Shown one piece after another: positions 50,844-54,532 of a DNA stretch of 54,532 nt (position 1 is the first letter of the stretch; each line of letters begins with the position of its first letter). Position numbers and translations under genes: made by a program. The notes below the pieces were generated by a model that did not search any database, was not told where the DNA came from, and saw only the letters and a list, made by a program, of their open reading frames with translations. The stretch is from an uncultured Lachnospiraceae bacterium (GTDB lineage: Bacteria > Bacillota > Clostridia > Lachnospirales > Lachnospiraceae), in NCBI GenBank assembly GCA_902781215.1, contig CACZIO010000015.1, forward strand, positions 1-54,532, written 5' to 3'.

Positions 50844-51902
50844 TTACTCCACGGAGAAGCTGTAGACTGTCTCAGACCGGTAGACCTGGCCCTTCTTGAA
50901 GACGGGCTGCTGCCAGTCCGGTTTGTTCACGGCATCGGGATAGAACTGGGTCTCGAAGCAGACGCCAGTTCGGGGCAGGTAGTCCGCGCCGTCCTTGCCG
51001 GGATAGGTGTTTTTCAAACCGTTGCCGGTATAGAACTGCATGCCGGGAAGGTCGGTGTAGACATCCATCCTCCTGCCGGACACGGGATCCGTGAGGAGGG
51101 CCGCATGGCGGAGACCGGTCCCCTGTTCGTTCAGGGCAAAGTTGTGGTCATAGCCGCCCGCAAACTTCAGCTGGTCATAATCCGCGCCGATGTCTCTGCC
51201 GATTTTCTTTTTCTCTGTGAAGTCAAAGGGCGTCCCCGCGACAGGCCGGATCTCACCGGTCGGGATCGACCACTGGTCCGCCGGTGTGAATGCGTCCGCA
51301 TTGATCCACACCTCCTGCTGGAGGATGTCTCCGCTTCCGTTCCCCGCCAGGTTGAAATAGGCGTGGTTGGTCGGGTTGATCACCGTGGTCTGATCCGCGG
51401 ACGCCTCATAGACGATCCGCAGTGCGTCCTCCTCGGTCAGCGTATATGTGACCGAGAAATCCAGGTTGCCGGGAAAGCCCTGCTCGCCGTCCGGAGAGAA
51501 CTTGGTGAAGCGGACACTGTTCCCCGCTTCTCCGTCCGGCAGGCTTCCCTTGAACAGGTGCGTGACCCACTTATCGGGACCCGAGTGCAGGTTGTTGTCA
51601 TTGTTGTTTTTGGCCAATTGATAGCGGATGCCCTCCAGCTCGAAGGCCGCACCGCCGATCCGGTTCGCGTTCCGCCCGACACATTCGCCGCAGCTGGTGG
51701 GATTGTGGTAGTAGGCCTCCGCATTGTCATAGCCGATCACAACATCCGCGAACGTCCCGTTCCGGTCCCGGACCTTCATCGTGACCCAGGCCGCCCCCAG
51801 ATCGATCAGGGAGCACTCCGTGCCCCTGCCGTTGGTGATCGTGTACAGGGTCACCTCCACACCGTTTTCTGTTTTCCCGAAGGACTGGATCTTTACTGCC
51901 AT
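50844..51902 (-). CDS. galM: Aldose 1-epimerase (galactose mutarotase)
   Basis: 352 residues from ATG 51902, with AGAGGAGAAGCAA upstream. It interconverts alpha and beta anomers of glucose or galactose. The catalytic base and acid are visible: His in INPTNHAYFNLAG (about residue 170) and Glu in GVCFETQFYPDAVN (about 320). Substrate contacts include VGRNANRIGGAAF, LHSGPDKW and GGYDHNFAL. No other galactose genes are nearby, so it stands alone. It ends 58 bp from the hairpin at 50753. Confidence 0.95.
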   Translation of the reverse strand: MAVKIQSFGKTENGVEVTLYTITNGRGTECSLIDLGAAWVTMKVRDRNGTFADVVIGYDNAEAYYHNPTSCGECVGRNANRIGGAAFELEGIRYQLAKNNNDNNLHSGPDKWVTHLFKGSLPDGEAGNSVRFTKFSPDGEQGFPGNLDFSVTYTLTEEDALRIVYEASADQTTVINPTNHAYFNLAGNGSGDILQQEVWINADAFTPADQWSIPTGEIRPVAGTPFDFTEKKKIGRDIGADYDQLKFAGGYDHNFALNEQGTGLRHAALLTDPVSGRRMDVYTDLPGMQFYTGNGLKNTYPGKDGADYLPRTGVCFETQFYPDAVNKPDWQQPVFKKGQVYRSETVYSFSVE

Positions 51903-52026
51903 TTGCTTCTCCTCTCTTGTTCTGTTAACAACCAACCTTTATGCCGACAGCTCAATGCTGCCTGCCTGTATTCTCTGTTTTCCCCTATTTCCTGTTCCTG
52001 TCCGCGCACACTTGTCTCACGCACTT

Positions 52027-52056
52027 ATCTTATCGTACTTTTACAGTTCTTGTAAA
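52027..52056 (-). promoter_or_regulatory. Promoter candidate of galM
   Basis: Minus strand: TTTACA (52056-52051), 18-nt spacer, TAAGAT (52032-52027), about 125 nt upstream of galM. The rest of 51903-52224 holds no gene that I can support. Confidence 0.35.
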
Positions 52057-52224
52057 TGCCCGGATAAGCGGCTAAAATATGCAATGTGGTCATGGCCTGA
52101 TGCTGTTTTTTGTTCAAGGACATATGCTTACGCGTATAGTCTCCGGCATCTAGCTTCGGACATAAAAATAATCATCCTATCAGTCTGCTGCTCCGTGAGC
52201 GGCATGGCGGGAAAGCAGGTAAGC

Positions 52225-52956
52225 ATGGAGACGATTCAGTCAGAGCAGTTCACCATAGATGGCAACAAGGACCCCAGTGTCAAGGAATCTCTTTTCTACA
52301 TGATTTTTCTGCTGACCATCTATCCCATGATCATGGGCCTTCTGAGCGATTATTTCTCCCTGCAGCATCTGAGTGAGACAGACATATCCACAATGGGGAT
52401 CACCGGCTCCATTGATACGCTGACCACGGCTATGTCAGCGGTGTTTGCAATCGGCGCACAGGCAGTGTGCGCAAAATATGTGGGAAGCAGGGATGAAAAA
52501 AAGTCATCCGAAGCCTATACATCGATTCTTCTTACAGAAACCGGGATCCTGCTGGCCTTCCTCTATCCGCACCTGGCCGATCTTTTCCTGGGAAATATCG
52601 GCGCAAACAGGGATATGATCCTCTATCACGCAGACTATTTCCTGATCTGCACCTGCATCGGCCTGCCCTTCTACGTGGGGAATAATATCTTTACCAGCAT
52701 CTATGAGGTCCGGGAAATGCTGGCCCACGCCCATTTGAGCTACTTCCTGGAAATATTCGGAATGGTCACGATCTACTCGCTGGCTCTGGGGACCCTGATC
52801 GGTATCAAAGGAGTCTGGATTGCCTACCCGCTCGCAGAAGCGACCGTATTTGTCCTGAACATCGTCCTTCTCATCCTGCATACCGGGGACCTGCCCCGAA
52901 GATGGCTGGACCTCAGCTTTCCAAAGCCGGAGACAGCGGAGAAGGGGAATGCATGA
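52225..52956 (+). pseudogene. N-terminal half of a MATE-family transporter (truncated)
   Basis: 243 residues from ATG 52225, preceded by CAGGTAAGC. The sequence matches the first six helices of MATE proteins: ESLFYMIFLLTIYPMIMGLL, LTTAMSAVFAIGAQAVCAKYVGSRDE, a YLICTCIGLP-like helix and the loop to helix 6. It stops after a polar tail (LPRRWLDLSFPKPE to NA) at the midpoint. The second half is absent: the next 240 bp are repeats and non-coding sequence. A half-size transporter acting as a dimer is conceivable, but a decayed gene is more likely given the surroundings. Confidence 0.6.
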
Positions 52957-53002
52957 TTGACCGCCAGTGATTTTATTATCGCCTTAACCTTAGATGACGG
53001 CG

Positions 53003-53093
53003 AAACCACTCGGAAACCACCCGGGACGAAACCACCCGGGACGGTTCTCCTGGTCCTCATATGAACCGGAGAGATACGTCCCGGGTGGGATAC
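53003..53093. repeat. CCACCCGGGACG-type palindromic repeat cluster
   Basis: GAAACCACCCGGGACG occurs twice (with an imperfect earlier copy), followed by GGGACGGTTCTCCTGGTCC and GACGTCCCGGGTGGG-like complement, which pairs back. It shares the GGGACGGTTCT core with 48314-48421. It directly follows the truncated MATE gene. Confidence 0.7.
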
Positions 53094-53194
53094 TCCATCT
53101 GCAGTTCTACGAACTGCCATGCATCAACAGCCCCTAAATATGCAATGTCAAAGATGAGGATCAGGATGGTTCCAGAGCCGCTGCTAAAGATATC

Positions 53195-53530
53195 TTATCT
53201 CATCACGTTATTCGGATCCTGTAATTCATGATACATCGCATCTACAATAGCCGTATCATCTTCGATCCTATACAGAAAATAATAACCGTGCCGTTTGAAG
53301 TTGATTCTTCTGTAACCCAGCTTAGCAAGTCGCGGATTGTCAACAGGTTTCAATGATCCAGCAACTCTCTCCAGTTCATCAAGCGTTTCATCGTAGTCTT
53401 CGAGCACAGCATCTGCGGCCTGCTTGCTCATCTTCTCGAACAGCAGGTACTGTACAAACTCAGACAGATCTTCCTCAACGTCATCTGTCGCAAGTACTTT
53501 CCATGTTTTAAGCGAATCTCTAGAGTCCAT
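53195..53530 (-). CDS. RelE/ParE-type toxin
   Basis: 111 residues. WKVLATDDVEEDLSEFVQYLLFEKMSKQAADAVLEDYDETLDEL is the ParE/RelE opening, followed by AKLGYRRINFKRHGYYFLYRIEDDTAIVDAMYHELQDPNNVM, the usual beta-sheet and final helix. ParE toxins poison gyrase and RelE toxins cut mRNA at the ribosome; sequence alone does not decide, though the length and tail suggest the ParE branch. It overlaps its upstream partner by 11 bp on the same strand, the normal antitoxin-toxin order. Confidence 0.88.
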   Translation of the reverse strand: MDSRDSLKTWKVLATDDVEEDLSEFVQYLLFEKMSKQAADAVLEDYDETLDELERVAGSLKPVDNPRLAKLGYRRINFKRHGYYFLYRIEDDTAIVDAMYHELQDPNNVMR

Positions 53531-53753
53531 ACTTCGCCCTCACATCTGAAGATATCCTCTTTGCGTCCTTCAGTTTCCCTTCCTCTGCATGTTTTCTTGA
53601 TCTTTCAAGCTGCGCATATATCTCTTCCTCTGTCAAAGGAGAAAAGGGATTTGATGTCTCCGGAAAAAAGAGCCTGATAAATGCCTGAATTTTAAGCAGA
53701 TCCTTCTCAGGTAATTGTTCCAGCATTGATACTGTCGCTTCTAATGTGCCCAT
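53520..53753 (-). CDS. Antitoxin of the ParE/RelE system
   Basis: 77 residues from ATG 53753, with GAAAGGAAAGATAA upstream. The N-terminal helices (TVSMLEQLPEKDLLKIQAFIRLFF) and the charged second half (LTEEEIYAQLERSRKHAEEGKLKDA) fit small helical antitoxins that dimerise and wrap the toxin. No clear ribbon-helix-helix motif is seen. The upstream XRE gene ends 32 bp before its start and may be part of the unit. Confidence 0.75.
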   Translation of the reverse strand: MGTLEATVSMLEQLPEKDLLKIQAFIRLFFPETSNPFSPLTEEEIYAQLERSRKHAEEGKLKDAKRISSDVRAKYGL

Positions 53754-53784
53754 TTATCTTTCCTTTCTAACGTGTTCCCGGTGA

Positions 53785-53991
53785 TCAGCAGATCTCCATG
53801 ATCTGATCGACGCTGCAATCCAGGACCTTACAGATCTTTGTAATAACATCAAGCGATACATAGTCATTTTTTCCCATTTTCCACATGGTTGATCTGGAGA
53901 CGCCTGCTTTCTGCTGAAGTTCATGTCGGGTGATATCGCGGTCAATCAGCAGTTTCCAAAGTGGTTTAAATGATATATCCGGTGTGATCAT
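53785..53991 (-). CDS. XRE-family helix-turn-helix regulator
   Basis: 68 residues consisting only of the Cro/CI domain: FKPLWKLLIDRDITRHELQQKAGVSRSTMWKMGKNDYVSLDVITKICKVLDCSVDQIMEI. It resembles the YozG-like small repressors of Bacillota. It lies 31 bp upstream of the antitoxin on the same strand and could control the pair. The ribosome site is weak (GAAAG). Confidence 0.88.
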   Translation of the reverse strand: MITPDISFKPLWKLLIDRDITRHELQQKAGVSRSTMWKMGKNDYVSLDVITKICKVLDCSVDQIMEIC

Positions 53992-54167
53992 CTTTCATAA
54001 TTCTCCATCAAGGTTCAAGGTTTTCAATATTTTTCAATCATTCAGATCCAGTATTAACGTCTTGATTATCTTCACGATTTTTCTTTCATCCCTGCTATCA
54101 TGAACATAGCATATCTCATCTTAAATCTCAACCATTTGTTTTAGTTCTAAAACAGTTGATGTCATAA

Positions 54168-54532
54168 GGAAGGCTGACCCAGACCGTAACCCGGCAGTCT
54201 GATATCGCCGAGTGGGTATTCCTGACCATCGATAACACGAACCCCGTGCTGGCGGGATTAAGCGCCAAGCGCCGGTCAATGCTTTATGCTCATGTCGCAT
54301 GCAAAGGCATCTACAACCCGGAGCTTAGCCTGACAACTGACTACGCTACCGCTCCATCTCCGCGCATGAAGAAAGAGATCGCGCAGTGGGAATTCAGCAA
54401 TCTGGATGGCGGCGACGGGGATCACTTCATACAGTTGTACAGGGAACTTGATCAGCTTAGGAAAAAACCGGATGGAGCTATCCCTGCTTCCCTGCAGGAA
54501 GTCATTGACGCCACGTCCGATGCCAGCGATGA
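54168..54532 (+). pseudogene. Reading frame without a proper start, running off the right edge
   Basis: The frame opens right after a TAA at 54165 and runs to the window edge, at least 121 codons: GRLTQTVTRQSDIAEWVFL, DNTNPVLAGLSAKRRSMLY, then KGIYNPELSLTTDYATAPSPRMKKEIAQWEFSNLDGGDGDHFIQLYREL. Composition is coding-like. There is no ATG or GTG near the 5' end; the first ATG is in KRRSMLYAH (about residue 37 of the frame), without a ribosome site. It is either the 3' part of a truncated gene or begins inside. I do not recognise the family. Confidence 0.45.

Noticed and set aside
53100-53194. Short minus-strand frame reading SSGSGTILILIFDIAYLGAV and on
   Set aside because: No start or ribosome site, interrupted at its 5' side, and partly inside a repeat cluster; the resemblance to a protein tail is too short to call.
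1-54532. CRISPR array or rRNA genes
   Set aside because: No regularly spaced direct repeats with unique spacers and no rRNA-like conserved segments were seen; the only tandem repeats are two-copy units.

Overview
The window comes from a high-GC Clostridia bacterium, most likely a Lachnospiraceae member. The evidence is the gene content (infC with an attenuated leader, a CIRCE-controlled htpG, MurT, YARHG, DUF5716/DUF5717 and DUF6465 proteins, cbiMQO), the AGGAGG-type ribosome binding sites, and AT-rich intergenic regions with classic TTGACA/TATAAT promoters. It is mostly chromosomal core with small accessory patches. The right end is a decayed mobile or toxin-antitoxin patch.

Layout. 1-4130: the start of infC behind a leader with an intrinsic terminator, then purB-purA and a small membrane protein. 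4206-13076: an operon of three proteins of unknown role (a huge DUF5717-like protein, a degenerate Hsp70/actin-fold DUF5716-like protein and a helical-repeat protein), lying just downstream of htpG, which has a perfect CIRCE operator. 13236-17044: an operon of beta-CASP nuclease, folA, a lipoprotein and a YdcF-like protein. 17218-20172: TraX-like protein, two identical tRNA-Gly(GCC) genes, PrsW, YfcE. 20290-23271: a dense stem-loop region, a tyrosine recombinase and a murT with no gatD beside it. 23506-29898: mainly envelope proteins (YARHG, coiled-coil, YbjQ-LRR-zinc ribbon, transglutaminase, amidase lipoprotein). 30142-33337: ABC1 kinase, phasin-like protein, DgkA. 33380-36982: a cyclic-nucleotide set, with a PAS-cyclase-PilZ-like protein and a protein with two cyclic-nucleotide-binding domains separated by one TIM-barrel gene. 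36994-38927: aldo/keto reductase and TcdA. 39311-42983: cobalt/nickel transporter cbiM-cbiQ-cbiO, interrupted by an IS200/IS605-like end remnant and followed by a His-rich CsoR/RcnR repressor. 43096-51902: GNAT, MATE with an operator palindrome, an FtsH tail relic, an XRE-Uma2 fusion, a PRTase-like protein, NhaC, DUF6465 and galM. 52225-54532: half a MATE transporter, a ParE-type toxin with its antitoxin, an XRE regulator and a 5'-truncated reading frame.

The two most interesting uncharacterised assemblies are the DUF5717/DUF5716/helical-repeat operon next to htpG (4206-13076) and the cyclase plus dual-CNB module (33380-36982). The cyclase carries Glu/Gly instead of Lys/Asp at the purine-specifying positions. 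All calls come from reading the sequence; no database search was run.
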